Below, in pieces: positions 33,898 through 42,763 of a DNA stretch of 64,000 nucleotides. Within the stretch, counting starts at the first letter, position 1; each line of letters opens with the position of its first letter. Source of the stretch: Propionibacterium cyclohexanicum (lineage in GTDB: Bacteria; Actinomycetota; Actinomycetes; Propionibacteriales; Propionibacteriaceae); assembly GCF_900111365.1 (NCBI RefSeq), contig NZ_FOGZ01000001.1, positions 1 through 64,000 on the forward strand, given 5' to 3'. The notes under the pieces were generated by a model. It was not told the DNA's origin, ran no database searches, and saw only the letters and a list, made by a program, of their open reading frames with translations. The position numbers and the translations under genes were made by a program.

Positions 33898-35232
33898 ATG
33901 GATCGCCAAACCGAGTACGTCCTGAGGGCTGTGGAAGAACGCAATGTACGGTTCATCCGCCTGTGGTTCACCGATGTTCAGGGCTTTCTCAAGTCGGTTG
34001 CGATGGCTCCCGCCGAGCTCGAGGGAGCATTCGCCGAAGGCACCGGCTTCGACGGTTCGTCGATCGAGGGCTATGCGCGCGTCTACGAGGCCGACATGAT
34101 CGCCCGCCCCGACCCCAGCACATTCCAGCTGCTGCCGTGGCGCACCCAGGCGAACACCGCCAGGATGCTGTGCGACATCAAGCTGCCCGATGGCTCGCCG
34201 GCGCCCGCCGATCCCCGCCATGTGCTCAAGCGCGCCCTCAACAAGGCTGCCGACATGGGCTTCACCTTCTATTGCCACCCCGAGATCGAGTTCTTCCTCT
34301 TCAAGGCGCCGTTGGTGCCCGGCGAGCCGCCCGTCCCGCTCGACACCGCCGGATATTTCGACCACACCACGATGGACGACGGCACGGACTTCCGCCGCGA
34401 TGCCGTGATGATGCTCGAGGAGATGGGCATCTCGGTGGAGTTTAGCCACCACGAGAGCGCCCCCGGCCAGCACGAGATCGACCTGAGATATGCCGATGCC
34501 CTGTCGATGGCGGACAACATCATGACCTTCCGGGTCGTCGTGCGCGAGATCGCCGCCTCGCAGAACATCGTGGCGTCGTTCATGCCAAAGCCCTTCACCG
34601 ATGCGCCGGGTTCGGGCATGCACACCCATATGAGCCTGTTCGAGGGCGACCACAACGTCTTCTACGACGCCAGCGACGAGGTGCGGCTCTCGAAGATCGG
34701 CAGGCAGTTCGTGGCCGGCCTGCTGACCCATGCCCGCGAGATCACTGCTGTGACGAACCAATGGGTCAACTCCTACAAGCGCCTGACCGGCGGGGGAGAG
34801 GCTCCCGCCTATGTCTGCTGGGGACGCAACAACCGCTCCGCACTCGTGCGGGTGCCGCTGTTCAAGCCGAACAAGTCCTCCAGTGCCCGGGTCGAGTACC
34901 GGGCCATCGACTCCGCGTGCAATCCCTATCTTGCCTATGCCCTGCTGCTCAATGCCGGACTGGACGGCATCACCCGCGAACTCGAACTGCCCGAGGAAGC
35001 CGAGGACGATGTCTGGGCGCTCACCGAGCGTGAGCGCAAGGCGCTGGGGATCAACTCCCTGCCGCGCAGCCTCGGCGCTGCAATCGCCGCGATGGAGTCC
35101 AGCGAGCTGGTGGCCGACACGCTCGGCGAGCATGTCTTCGAGTACTTCCTGCGCAACAAGCGCGCCGAGTTCGAGGAATACCGCCGCCAGGTGACTCCCT
35201 TCGAGCTGCGGGAGCACCTGCCGAGCCTGTGA
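33898..35232 (+). CDS. glnA2: Glutamine synthetase paralogue, GlnA2 type
   Basis: A 444-residue GSI-alpha enzyme expected to make glutamine from glutamate, ammonia and ATP; some actinobacterial GlnA paralogues instead glutamylate polyamines. GTGFDGSSIEGYARVYEADM near residue 45, PEIEFFLF near 130, GSGMHTHMSLF near 240 and VNSYKRL near 290 are the metal, ATP and ammonium-site blocks. The tyrosine adenylylated by GlnE in GlnA1 is absent: the corresponding region reads EEAEDDVWALTE. Length matches GlnA2 (about 446). Confidence 0.88.
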   Translation: MDRQTEYVLRAVEERNVRFIRLWFTDVQGFLKSVAMAPAELEGAFAEGTGFDGSSIEGYARVYEADMIARPDPSTFQLLPWRTQANTARMLCDIKLPDGSPAPADPRHVLKRALNKAADMGFTFYCHPEIEFFLFKAPLVPGEPPVPLDTAGYFDHTTMDDGTDFRRDAVMMLEEMGISVEFSHHESAPGQHEIDLRYADALSMADNIMTFRVVVREIAASQNIVASFMPKPFTDAPGSGMHTHMSLFEGDHNVFYDASDEVRLSKIGRQFVAGLLTHAREITAVTNQWVNSYKRLTGGGEAPAYVCWGRNNRSALVRVPLFKPNKSSSARVEYRAIDSACNPYLAYALLLNAGLDGITRELELPEEAEDDVWALTERERKALGINSLPRSLGAAIAAMESSELVADTLGEHVFEYFLRNKRAEFEEYRRQVTPFELREHLPSL

Positions 35233-35289
35233 GCCCGTCACCCCCTGTCCGGCGACCGCCCGGCTGTGCGCCGGGTAGGGCACGCTGGC

Positions 35290-36030
35290 TCAGCGTCGGC
35301 GCACGATGGGCAGCATCTGCGCGACATCGGGGGCATGCACCCCGGAGACGCGCAGCCGGTGTGCCTCGCGGGCCTGCGTCCAGCTCAGCGTGCCGATGGC
35401 CAGCGCCCAGAAGGTTGCGGTGTCGGTCTCCACGACATTGGGCGGAGTGCCGCGGTGGTGCACCGGGCCCGCTGTGAGCGAGCCCAGCTGCACGGCGGCG
35501 AAGGGTGGCACCCGCACCTCGATGGTATGGCCCGGGAAGCGCTCCCCCAGCACCGACGCCACAGCCCGCAGACACTGCGCGGTCCCGGCGCGATCCAGTG
35601 TCGTGCCGCAGTGGTCGGCCAGCAGCGCCGCCTCGACGGTGAGGCTGCGCAGCAGATCGGGCAGATGGACCGGCCCGTTGCTCGTACTCACCGCCGGCGG
35701 GAGATTCGGCCGGGCCAGCGCCACCGCCGCCTGCGAGCTGGCATTGTCCGCCTGCCGGCGCAGCGTCCCAAGGCTCTCGGTGCCCATGATCGCCCGGGTC
35801 GTCTCGTCGTGGTTCATGACATCGGCGTCCCGTGCGCCGATGAACTGGGCAAGCGAGTCCGGAGTGGTCCGGGTGGGGGAGTCGACGCAGCTGAGCACTT
35901 CCTCGCACAGCGCGATGAACTCGGCGAGGGCGCGCCTGCCCGTGCCTGCCGCGGCCTGCAACAGGATGGGGAACTGATCGGCCAGCGTCTGTGCCATTCG
36001 CTGGACCGACAGCTGGGTGCGCTCGGCCAT
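35290..36030 (-). CDS. SCP-fold (sterol carrier) family protein with DinB/MDMPI-like N-terminus
   Basis: A 246-residue protein. The N-terminal half is a helical bundle of mycothiol-dependent maleylpyruvate isomerase/DinB type. The C-terminal half has the actinobacterial SCP-like block VRVPPFAAVQLG, then HHRGTPPNVVETD and FWALAIGTLSWTQAR. The family is of unknown function. ATG at 36030 is chosen because GAGGA lies 9 bp upstream; an ATG at 36039 overlaps that site. Divergent from glnE. Confidence 0.7.
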   Translation of the reverse strand: MAERTQLSVQRMAQTLADQFPILLQAAAGTGRRALAEFIALCEEVLSCVDSPTRTTPDSLAQFIGARDADVMNHDETTRAIMGTESLGTLRRQADNASSQAAVALARPNLPPAVSTSNGPVHLPDLLRSLTVEAALLADHCGTTLDRAGTAQCLRAVASVLGERFPGHTIEVRVPPFAAVQLGSLTAGPVHHRGTPPNVVETDTATFWALAIGTLSWTQAREAHRLRVSGVHAPDVAQMLPIVRRR

Positions 36031-36161
36031 GCTCGTCATTCCTCTACGATGGTCGATCCGGGTTGTCTGCCGGTGGACCGTGGGTGACGATGGGATTAAT
36101 TCTGTCTCGGTGGGAGACAATACGCCCAGAGCGCCGCGAGACAGCTGGGATCGGAGGAGCC

Positions 36162-39134
36162 GTGAGGGCACGCGGACGGACGACGTCGACGACAGCTGAG
36201 CTGGCCCGCAAGGGCTTCACCGACGTCACGCGCGCCGCGGGGCTCGTGGACTCGCTCGATCTGCGCACGCCCGGCCTGGTGGACGAGCTGGCGGGAGCCG
36301 CCGATCCCGATCAGGCCCTGGTGACGTTGGCGGATCTCAGTGCCGGCGCTGCGGCGCTCATCTCGCAACTGTCCGATGATGCCGGCTGGCGCGCCAGGGT
36401 GATCGCTGTCGCGGGATTCAGCCGCGCGCTGGCCCGTCACCTGACCGCTCATCCGATCCATCTTCAGGTGCTGCGTCCCGAGCCTGCCAGGTGGAGCGCG
36501 CGGCGCATCCTCGACGACCTGCTGGGCGCCGTGGGCCTGGGCTCCCTGGCGGGTGCCCCGCCCGAGCAGCTGGCCATGGCGAGTGCCGGTGACGAGGGCG
36601 CGGCGGACCGGCTGCGGCTCGCGAACAAGCGACATCTGGTGCGTATCGCCGGACGCGATCTCAGCTGTCCCGATCCCAGCACGGTCGTCGATGACATTGC
36701 CGCCGAGCTGGCCGATCTTGCCGACGCCGTGATGATCTGTGCGCTGGCCATCGCCCGGGCGCAGGTGAGCGGCTCGGGGGCCGCCAGGCTGGGAATTGTC
36801 GCCCTGGGCAAGTGCGGGGCGCAGGAGCTCAACTACCTGTCCGATATTGACGTGCTGTTCGTCGCCGAACCGGCCGATCCCGGCGCCGACGATGGGGCAG
36901 CGATGGCGGTGGCCAACAAGCTCGCAGCGGCCACAATGCGGATCTGCTCGGCACACTCGGCGTGCGGCACGATCTGGCAGGTCGACGCCGCGCTGCGTCC
37001 CGAAGGCAATGCCGGGCCCCTCACGCGCAGCCTGGCCGGGCACCGGGCCTACTACACCCGGTGGGCCAGGAACTGGGAGTTCCAGGCCATGCTCAAAGCC
37101 CGCCCGATGGCCGGGGACCTCGATTTGGCCAGGGGATTCATCGATATCGTGCGGCCCCTGATCTGGCAGGTGGGCGGGCGCGAGAATTTCATGGCCGAGC
37201 TGCAGTCGATGCGCCGCCGGGTTGTCGAGCTGATTCCCGCCGCCGATGCCGAATACGAGATCAAGCTCGGCTCGGGTGGCTTGCGCGATGTGGAGTTCAG
37301 CGTCCAACTGCTGCAGCTGGTGCACGGCCGGGTGGACGACCGGTTGCGGCACCGGGGCACCCTGGTCAGCCTTCATGCGCTGGCCGACCACGGCTACATC
37401 GGCCGGGCCGACGCCGCCGCGCTCGACGCCGCCTACCGTCTCGAGCGCACCCTTGAGCATCGCGTTCAGCTGCAGCACCTGCGGCGAAGCCATCTCTTCC
37501 CACCCCCCGGCGATGACCGCGAGCACATTGCGCGCAGCCTCGGCGCGGCCGACGGTGATGCGCTGTGGGCCACCTGGCGGCGCACTGCTCTGGAGGTGGA
37601 ACGCCGACAGCGCAGGGTCTTCTACTCCCCGCTGCTGCTCACGGTGAGCACGCTGTCCGACGACGAGCTGCGGCTCTCCCCGCAGGCTGCACAGGACCGG
37701 CTCAAGGCGCTGGGCTTCCTGGACGCCTCCGGTGCGCTGCATCACATCGAGGCCCTGACCAGCGGCTCGACGCGGGCCGTGGAGATCCAGCGGCAGCTGC
37801 TGCCTGCCATGCTCGGCTGGTTCGCCGAGGGCCCCAACCCCGATCTCGGGCTGATCAGCTTCCGGCGGCTCTCGGAGGCAATGGGCTCGACCTCGTGGTA
37901 TCTGCGCGCCTTGCGCGACGAGGGGCAGATGGCCGAGCTGCTCGCCCAGACGCTGTCCACCAGCCGCTACATCATTGCCATGCTCAACCGCGATCCCAGC
38001 GCCGTGCAGCTGCTCCAGGACGAATCCGAGCTCACGCCGCGCAGCCGAGAAAGCCTCATGGCATCGATGACGGCCGTGGTGCGCCGTCACGAGGGCGCCC
38101 AGGATGCGGTGAGCGCCGTGCGGGCGCTGCGACGCCGCGAGCTCATGCGGCTGGCCTTCGGCGATGTGCTCGGGCGCATCGATGTCGATGCCGTGGGCCA
38201 GGGCCTGACCGCGCTCGCCGACGCGACGATCCAGGCTGCCCTGGTGGTGGCGGTACGGGACCATCCCGAACCGGTGCCACCCATCGGCGTGGTGGCAATG
38301 GGCAGCTGGGGCGGCGCCGAGCTCAACTATGCTTCCGACATCGACGCCATGTTCGTTGTCCCCGACGGGACCAGGCCCGAGCAGAGCGCCCAGGCGCTGG
38401 CGGTGGTCTCGACGGTTCGGGCACTGCTCAGGTCACCGGGCCCCGAGCCGCCGCTCGAGGTGGACGCGGGCCTGCGTCCGGAGGGCCGCGACGGCCCTCT
38501 GGTGCGCACGGTCTCGAGCTGCCTGGCCTACTACCGGCGCTGGTCGCAGACCTGGGAGCACCAGGCCCTGCTGCGCGCCGATGTGGGGGCCGGCGACGAG
38601 GATCTGGTGCGGGAACTGCTCGCCGGGATCAGCGAACTGCGCTGGCCGCCCCAGGGGATCAGCGCTGTCCAGGAGTCGGAGATCCGCCGGCTGAAGGCAC
38701 GTATGGAGGCCGAGCGGATCGCACGCGGATCCGACCCGCACCGCAACCTCAAGCTCGGGCCCGGCGGGCTGTCGGATGTGCAGTGGACCGTCCAGCTCCT
38801 TCAGCTGCGCCATGCCGGGCGGCTGCCCGCCCTGCGCAGCCCGTCCACGCTGAGCGCTCTCAATGCCTGCGAGGCCGAGGGACTGCTCGACGCCGAGGAC
38901 GCCGCAGCGCTGCGGGACGCCTGGCATGCCGCGAGCCGGATGCGCAATGCCACGATGCTGGTGCGGGCGCGCAGCAGCGACCAGCTGCCCTCCGATTCGC
39001 GCGAGCTGGCGGCCGTCGCGATGCTCATGGGTCATGGCAAGGCGGAGGCTTCCCAGCTGCTGGAGTCCTATGGGCGTATCACCCGCCATGCCAGCGCGGT
39101 CGTGGAACGAGTCTTCTGGGGAGCATCCTCATGA
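36162..39134 (+). CDS. glnE: Bifunctional glutamine synthetase adenylyltransferase/deadenylylase
   Basis: A 990-residue enzyme that attaches or removes AMP on a tyrosine of glutamine synthetase according to nitrogen status. Two nucleotidyltransferase domains are seen, with NYLSDIDVLFV near residue 225 and NYASDIDAMFV near 725, each followed by an RNA-binding-like helical GlnD-PUR region (KLGSGGLRDVEFSVQLLQL and KLGPGGLSDVQWTVQLLQL). The GTG at 36162 has GGAGGAG. Its stop overlaps the next gene's ATG. Confidence 0.95.
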   Translation: MRARGRTTSTTAELARKGFTDVTRAAGLVDSLDLRTPGLVDELAGAADPDQALVTLADLSAGAAALISQLSDDAGWRARVIAVAGFSRALARHLTAHPIHLQVLRPEPARWSARRILDDLLGAVGLGSLAGAPPEQLAMASAGDEGAADRLRLANKRHLVRIAGRDLSCPDPSTVVDDIAAELADLADAVMICALAIARAQVSGSGAARLGIVALGKCGAQELNYLSDIDVLFVAEPADPGADDGAAMAVANKLAAATMRICSAHSACGTIWQVDAALRPEGNAGPLTRSLAGHRAYYTRWARNWEFQAMLKARPMAGDLDLARGFIDIVRPLIWQVGGRENFMAELQSMRRRVVELIPAADAEYEIKLGSGGLRDVEFSVQLLQLVHGRVDDRLRHRGTLVSLHALADHGYIGRADAAALDAAYRLERTLEHRVQLQHLRRSHLFPPPGDDREHIARSLGAADGDALWATWRRTALEVERRQRRVFYSPLLLTVSTLSDDELRLSPQAAQDRLKALGFLDASGALHHIEALTSGSTRAVEIQRQLLPAMLGWFAEGPNPDLGLISFRRLSEAMGSTSWYLRALRDEGQMAELLAQTLSTSRYIIAMLNRDPSAVQLLQDESELTPRSRESLMASMTAVVRRHEGAQDAVSAVRALRRRELMRLAFGDVLGRIDVDAVGQGLTALADATIQAALVVAVRDHPEPVPPIGVVAMGSWGGAELNYASDIDAMFVVPDGTRPEQSAQALAVVSTVRALLRSPGPEPPLEVDAGLRPEGRDGPLVRTVSSCLAYYRRWSQTWEHQALLRADVGAGDEDLVRELLAGISELRWPPQGISAVQESEIRRLKARMEAERIARGSDPHRNLKLGPGGLSDVQWTVQLLQLRHAGRLPALRSPSTLSALNACEAEGLLDAEDAAALRDAWHAASRMRNATMLVRARSSDQLPSDSRELAAVAMLMGHGKAEASQLLESYGRITRHASAVVERVFWGASS

Positions 39135-39922
39135 ATGTGCTGACCCGCAGGTCGAGGCAGGCCGGGCACGCGCCAGGAGCGCTGGTACTGGTCGGCGGGA
39201 CGAGTGACATCGGGGTTGCCCTGCTGGCCGAGCTCCTGCGGCGCCGTCCGGCACCGGTCGTGCTCCTGGCGCGCGCTGGGGCCCGGCGACTGAGCGTGGC
39301 TCGGGCGCGTCTGCTCGCCGCCGGGGCCAGCGAGGTCACCACGCTGGACATGGACGCCCTCGACACTGCCGGGCATGCCCGGGTGGTCGATGAGGCTTTC
39401 GCGCGTCCGGTCGATCTCGTGGTGATGGCGCTGGGGGTGCTCGGAGATCCTGAGCAGGCCTGGACCGACCAGCCCACTGCGGTGCACACCTTCGCGGTGA
39501 ACACCACCGCTCCGGTGAGCCTGGGGGTGCTCGTTGCCGACCGGCTGCGCACCCAGCGCCGGGAATCGGGGCATGGCGGGCGGATCATCGCGATCAGTTC
39601 GGTGGCGGCAGAACGGGTGCGTCGCGCCAACTTCGTCTACGGGGCGAGCAAGGCCGGCATGGACGGTTTCTACCTGGGGCTGGGCGATGCCTTGGCACCC
39701 GAGGGCCTGCGGGTGCTCGTCGTGCGCCCCGGCTTCGTGCGCTCCTCGATGACGAGCGGCCGTGATGCGGCGCTGGCGCTCAGCCCCCACAGTCTTGCCC
39801 GGCGGATCGTCCTCGCAGACCGGCTCGGGTGCAGCCTGGTGCGGGTGCCGGCGGTGTTCGGGCCGATCATGCTCGCCTATCGGCTGGTCCCCAGGCGGTT
39901 GGCGCGTCATCTTCCCTGGTGA
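39131..39922 (+). CDS. Short-chain dehydrogenase, DprE2-like
   Basis: A 263-residue SDR. The NAD(P)-binding loop GGTSDIGVALL is near residue 20, ISSVAAERVRRANFVYGASKAG near 155 holds Ser and the YxxxK pair, and VVRPGFVRSSMT near 200 is typical of DprE2, the reductase of decaprenylphosphoryl-2-keto-ribose. No DprE1 or arabinosyltransferase genes are present, so the substrate is uncertain. It is coupled to glnE through ATGA. Confidence 0.75.
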   Translation: MNVLTRRSRQAGHAPGALVLVGGTSDIGVALLAELLRRRPAPVVLLARAGARRLSVARARLLAAGASEVTTLDMDALDTAGHARVVDEAFARPVDLVVMALGVLGDPEQAWTDQPTAVHTFAVNTTAPVSLGVLVADRLRTQRRESGHGGRIIAISSVAAERVRRANFVYGASKAGMDGFYLGLGDALAPEGLRVLVVRPGFVRSSMTSGRDAALALSPHSLARRIVLADRLGCSLVRVPAVFGPIMLAYRLVPRRLARHLPW

Positions 39923-39965
39923 TTCCTCGGTTCTGGGGGGGGATCAGACGGGTTGCTCGGTGCGC

Positions 39966-40583
39966 TCACGGTTCGCGGAGGCTGGCGTCGATCCCGGCGA
40001 GCAGGAGTGAGATGCCCGCCGAGAAGTCGTGGTCGGGGGCACTCTCGTGGTCGGGGAGGCTGTCGCGGTCGGGACTGCTCGGTGCTGCCTGCGGCGTCTG
40101 CGGATCCGGGCGGGCGTGCGCGATGGCCAGCGGCGCCAGTTGGGCGTGCTGCTGTTCCTCGTAGACGTGGCCGAGAATGAGGTGCACGAGGGTCTGGGCG
40201 GCCAGCCTCGCCTGTTCCGGGCCCATGCCCTCACGGCGCAGCAGCGCGGCCGGCGCGTCCTCCACGTCCGTGGCGGCCAGCGCGATGGCGCGCATCGAGG
40301 AAACCAGCTCGGCGGAGTCACGATGTCCGAGAAGCCGCTCGCGCAATTGCTCGGACCATTGGGCCAGCCCCGGACGCCAGGGTCCGTTGGGGTGGGGCAG
40401 GTCGGCGAGGATGGCGCGCACCAGCTCGGCGAGCAGGGTCTGCTTGTTCGCGACGTGCCAGTACAGGGCGCTGGCCTGCACCTGCAAGTTGTCGGCCAGC
40501 CGGCGCATCGTCAGATCGGCGAGTCCGTACTCGTCGAGGATGCCCAATGCCGCGTCCACCACGTCCTGCTTGCTCAAAGCCAC
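39966..40583 (-). CDS. TetR-family regulator with tetracycline-repressor-type C-terminus
   Basis: A 205-residue protein. Its helix-turn-helix, LTMRRLADNLQVQASALYWHVANKQTLL, is at residues 23-50 and is very close to classic TetR(A/B)-type proteins; the C-terminal half matches TetR_C_1. A Pro/Asp-rich insertion with short repeats (SPDRDSLPDHESAPDHD) lies near residue 170. The GTG start follows a TAGGCT box by 7 nt. The divergent neighbour encodes a Rossmann-fold reductase, a possible target. Confidence 0.78.
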   Translation of the reverse strand: MALSKQDVVDAALGILDEYGLADLTMRRLADNLQVQASALYWHVANKQTLLAELVRAILADLPHPNGPWRPGLAQWSEQLRERLLGHRDSAELVSSMRAIALAATDVEDAPAALLRREGMGPEQARLAAQTLVHLILGHVYEEQQHAQLAPLAIAHARPDPQTPQAAPSSPDRDSLPDHESAPDHDFSAGISLLLAGIDASLREP

Positions 40584-40589
40584 GAGGCG

Positions 40590-40595
40590 AGCCTA
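40590..40595 (-). promoter_or_regulatory. -10 hexamer of the TetR gene, leaderless spacing
   Basis: On the minus strand TAGGCT ends 7 nt before the GTG at 40583. Confidence 0.55.
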
Positions 40596-40786
40596 GGTGT
40601 ATCCGGCCACCGGGCTGGCAGCCGGTGACTGATCGGCGATTCGCCTGCCAATCGGGTACGGCCGTCTCCTCCCGGCCCTTCGGGGCTCCTCCCGGATCAG
40701 ACCGGGCCCGCACACCAATCCTCGGGCAGGCCTGTAACACGCTGACACCAGGGGAATGCCCGGGCGTTGTGTGGTGTTGGCCCGTC

Positions 40787-41437
40787 ATGACCACTATCGG
40801 AATCATTGGCGCCGGTCACATCGGCAGTCAGATCGCCCGCACGGCAGTGTCGCTCGGCTATGAGGTGGTGCTGAGCAATCGTCGCGGCCCCGAAACCCTC
40901 ACTGCTCTCATCGCCGAGCTCGGGGACTCGGCGCGTGCCGCCACCCCTGAGCAGGCAGCCCAGGACGGCGACCTCGTGGTCGTGACCATTCCGCTCAAGG
41001 CGATCGACACCGTCCCGGTCGAGCCCCTGGTGGGGAAGATCGTCATCGACACGAACAACTACTACCCGCAGCGCGACGGCCAGATCGCCGAGCTCGACGA
41101 CGAGACCACGACCACCTCGGAGCTCCTGCAGGCCCATCTGCCCCAGTCCTTCGTGGTGAAGGCCTTCAATCACATTCAGGCTGCCCAGATCACCAGCGCA
41201 GCCTCCCCGGCTGGCACGCCAGACCGGCGTGCGCTCGTTGCGGTCTCGGATCACCAGCCCGCCCTGGCGGTCGTCTCCCGGCTGCTCGATGCCTTCGGCT
41301 TCGACCCGGTGCCGCTGAGCCCGCTCAGTGAGGGCTGGCGCATCCAGCGCGACACCCCCGGGTATGTACAGCCCCTCAGCGCCCCGCAGCTGGTCCACGC
41401 CCTTGCCATCGCCACGCGCTACCGGGATGGCGCATGA
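40787..41437 (+). CDS. NADPH-dependent F420 reductase-like oxidoreductase
   Basis: A 216-residue Rossmann-fold protein of COG2085. The dinucleotide loop MTTIGIIGAGHIGSQIAR is at residues 1-18, and SNRRGPETL near 35 favours NADP. VVKAFNHI near 130 is typical of F420:NADP reductase relatives. ATG at 40787 is the natural start. The gene is divergent from the TetR regulator across about 200 bp, with no further feature seen there. Confidence 0.75.
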   Translation: MTTIGIIGAGHIGSQIARTAVSLGYEVVLSNRRGPETLTALIAELGDSARAATPEQAAQDGDLVVVTIPLKAIDTVPVEPLVGKIVIDTNNYYPQRDGQIAELDDETTTTSELLQAHLPQSFVVKAFNHIQAAQITSAASPAGTPDRRALVAVSDHQPALAVVSRLLDAFGFDPVPLSPLSEGWRIQRDTPGYVQPLSAPQLVHALAIATRYRDGA

Positions 41438-41531
41438 TGATCGGCGCCGCGACGACGACTCGGCAATTGAGGGTTCTGGGCGGCCTGGAAATACTGGGGT
41501 CAGCAGGCCGGACAACCACGAGGGAGACACA

Positions 41532-42488
41532 ATGACCACACTCGGCACCAGCGAACTCGACGTCTTTCCGCTCGCGCTCGGCGGGAATGTGTTCGGCTGG
41601 ACCGCAGACCGGCAGAGTTCCTTCGACATTCTCGATGCGTTCCTCGCCGGTGGCGGCAATTTCATCGACACCGCCGATTCCTACAGCGCCTGGGTGCCCG
41701 GACACGGTGGTGGCGAATCGGAGACCATCCTCGGCCAGTGGCTGGCTTCACGCCGCCCGGCGCATGTCACCATCGCCACGAAGGTGGGCCAGCACCCGGA
41801 TTTCCCGGGGCTCTCCGCGAAGAATGTGCGGGCCGGCGCGCAGGCCTCGCTCAAGCGGCTCGGCGTGGACCACATCGACCTCTACTACGCGCATTTCGAC
41901 GACCCGGACACTCCGCTCGCCGAAACCGTCGAGGCCTTCGCTTCGCTGGTGCGCGATGGACTGGTGCGCTATGTCGGGGTGTCCAACTACTCGGCGGCCC
42001 GCATCCGCGAGTGGCTCGAGCTGTCTGCTGGGCAGCCGCAGGCCCGCCCGGTGGCGATCCAGCCGCACTACAATCTCGTGCACCGTGACCCCGAGGCCGA
42101 TGTCGTGCCGCTCGCCGTGACACAGCAGATCTCGCTGGTTCCCTATTTCGGCTTGGCCGCAGGATTCCTCACCGGGAAATACCGCTCGGCCCAGGCCACC
42201 GGGGATTCACCGCGGGCCAAGGCGGCGTCCGGCTATGCCACCGAGCAGGGGCTGGCGATCATCGACGCCCTGGAGGCCATCGGGCACGAGCATGGCGCCA
42301 GCATCGCCTCGACGGCTCTCGCCTGGCTGCGCCAGCGCCCGGCCGTGGCGGCTCCCATCGCGAGCGCCTCACGCGTCGAGCAGGTGCCCGATCTGCTGGC
42401 GGCAGCAAGCCTTGAGCTCTCCGATGACGAGATCAGGCAGCTCGACGCGGTGTCCGGGGCACAGTGGGCGGGCGTCACGCAGCGCTGA
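41532..42488 (+). CDS. Aldo/keto reductase
   Basis: A 318-residue TIM-barrel reductase. The catalytic set is visible: FIDTADSYSAW (Asp and Tyr) near residue 50, TIATKVG (Lys) near 85 and LYYAHFDDPDTP (His) near 120; GVSNYSAARI near 150 is a family hallmark. It probably reduces or oxidises small carbonyls or sugar alcohols with NADPH. GGGAG precedes the ATG. It follows the Rossmann reductase by 94 bp. Confidence 0.85.
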   Translation: MTTLGTSELDVFPLALGGNVFGWTADRQSSFDILDAFLAGGGNFIDTADSYSAWVPGHGGGESETILGQWLASRRPAHVTIATKVGQHPDFPGLSAKNVRAGAQASLKRLGVDHIDLYYAHFDDPDTPLAETVEAFASLVRDGLVRYVGVSNYSAARIREWLELSAGQPQARPVAIQPHYNLVHRDPEADVVPLAVTQQISLVPYFGLAAGFLTGKYRSAQATGDSPRAKAASGYATEQGLAIIDALEAIGHEHGASIASTALAWLRQRPAVAAPIASASRVEQVPDLLAAASLELSDDEIRQLDAVSGAQWAGVTQR

Positions 42489-42687
42489 GCGGTGCCGAGG
42501 CAGGCACGACGGCCAGGTGTGCGACGGCTGGTTCACCATCGTCACCGCCGACGAGCGCACCGGCAGCGTCCACCGCGTTCTGCCCGCCGCCGTAGATCGT
42601 CGTTGCTCCTGGCGGGACCACGGCCACGTGGCTGAACGCGGGGCTGGAGACAAGACCATGAGGGCGCAGGAGCGGTATGGAGGTCAT
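42475..42687 (-). pseudogene. RidA/YjgF-family N-terminal remnant
   Basis: The leftward frame from an ATG at 42687 reads MTSIPLLRPHGLVSSPAFSH, then VAVVPPGATTIYGGGQNAVD, a good match to the start of RidA-like (YjgF/YER057c) imine deaminases. After about residue 50 the family similarity stops and the protein ends at 70 residues instead of about 130. The 3' end overlaps the aldo/keto reductase gene by 14 bp. Nothing further is seen in 42688-42763. Confidence 0.5.
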
Positions 42688-42763
42688 GGAGCCACGGTGA
42701 CATCGCGGGCGGGGTTGTGCGGACCCCCGACTTATCCTCCCCGGGATTCGTGCCCCGGCGCCG

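Noticed and set aside
37565-39922. One 785-codon gene covering the SDR
   Set aside because: The first part is a frame-shifted shadow of glnE. The SDR begins at the ATG at 39131, overlapping the glnE stop.
39131-39922. Arabinan synthesis cluster around the DprE2-like SDR
   Set aside because: No DprE1 or arabinosyltransferase genes are nearby; the gene is coupled to glnE and its substrate is open.
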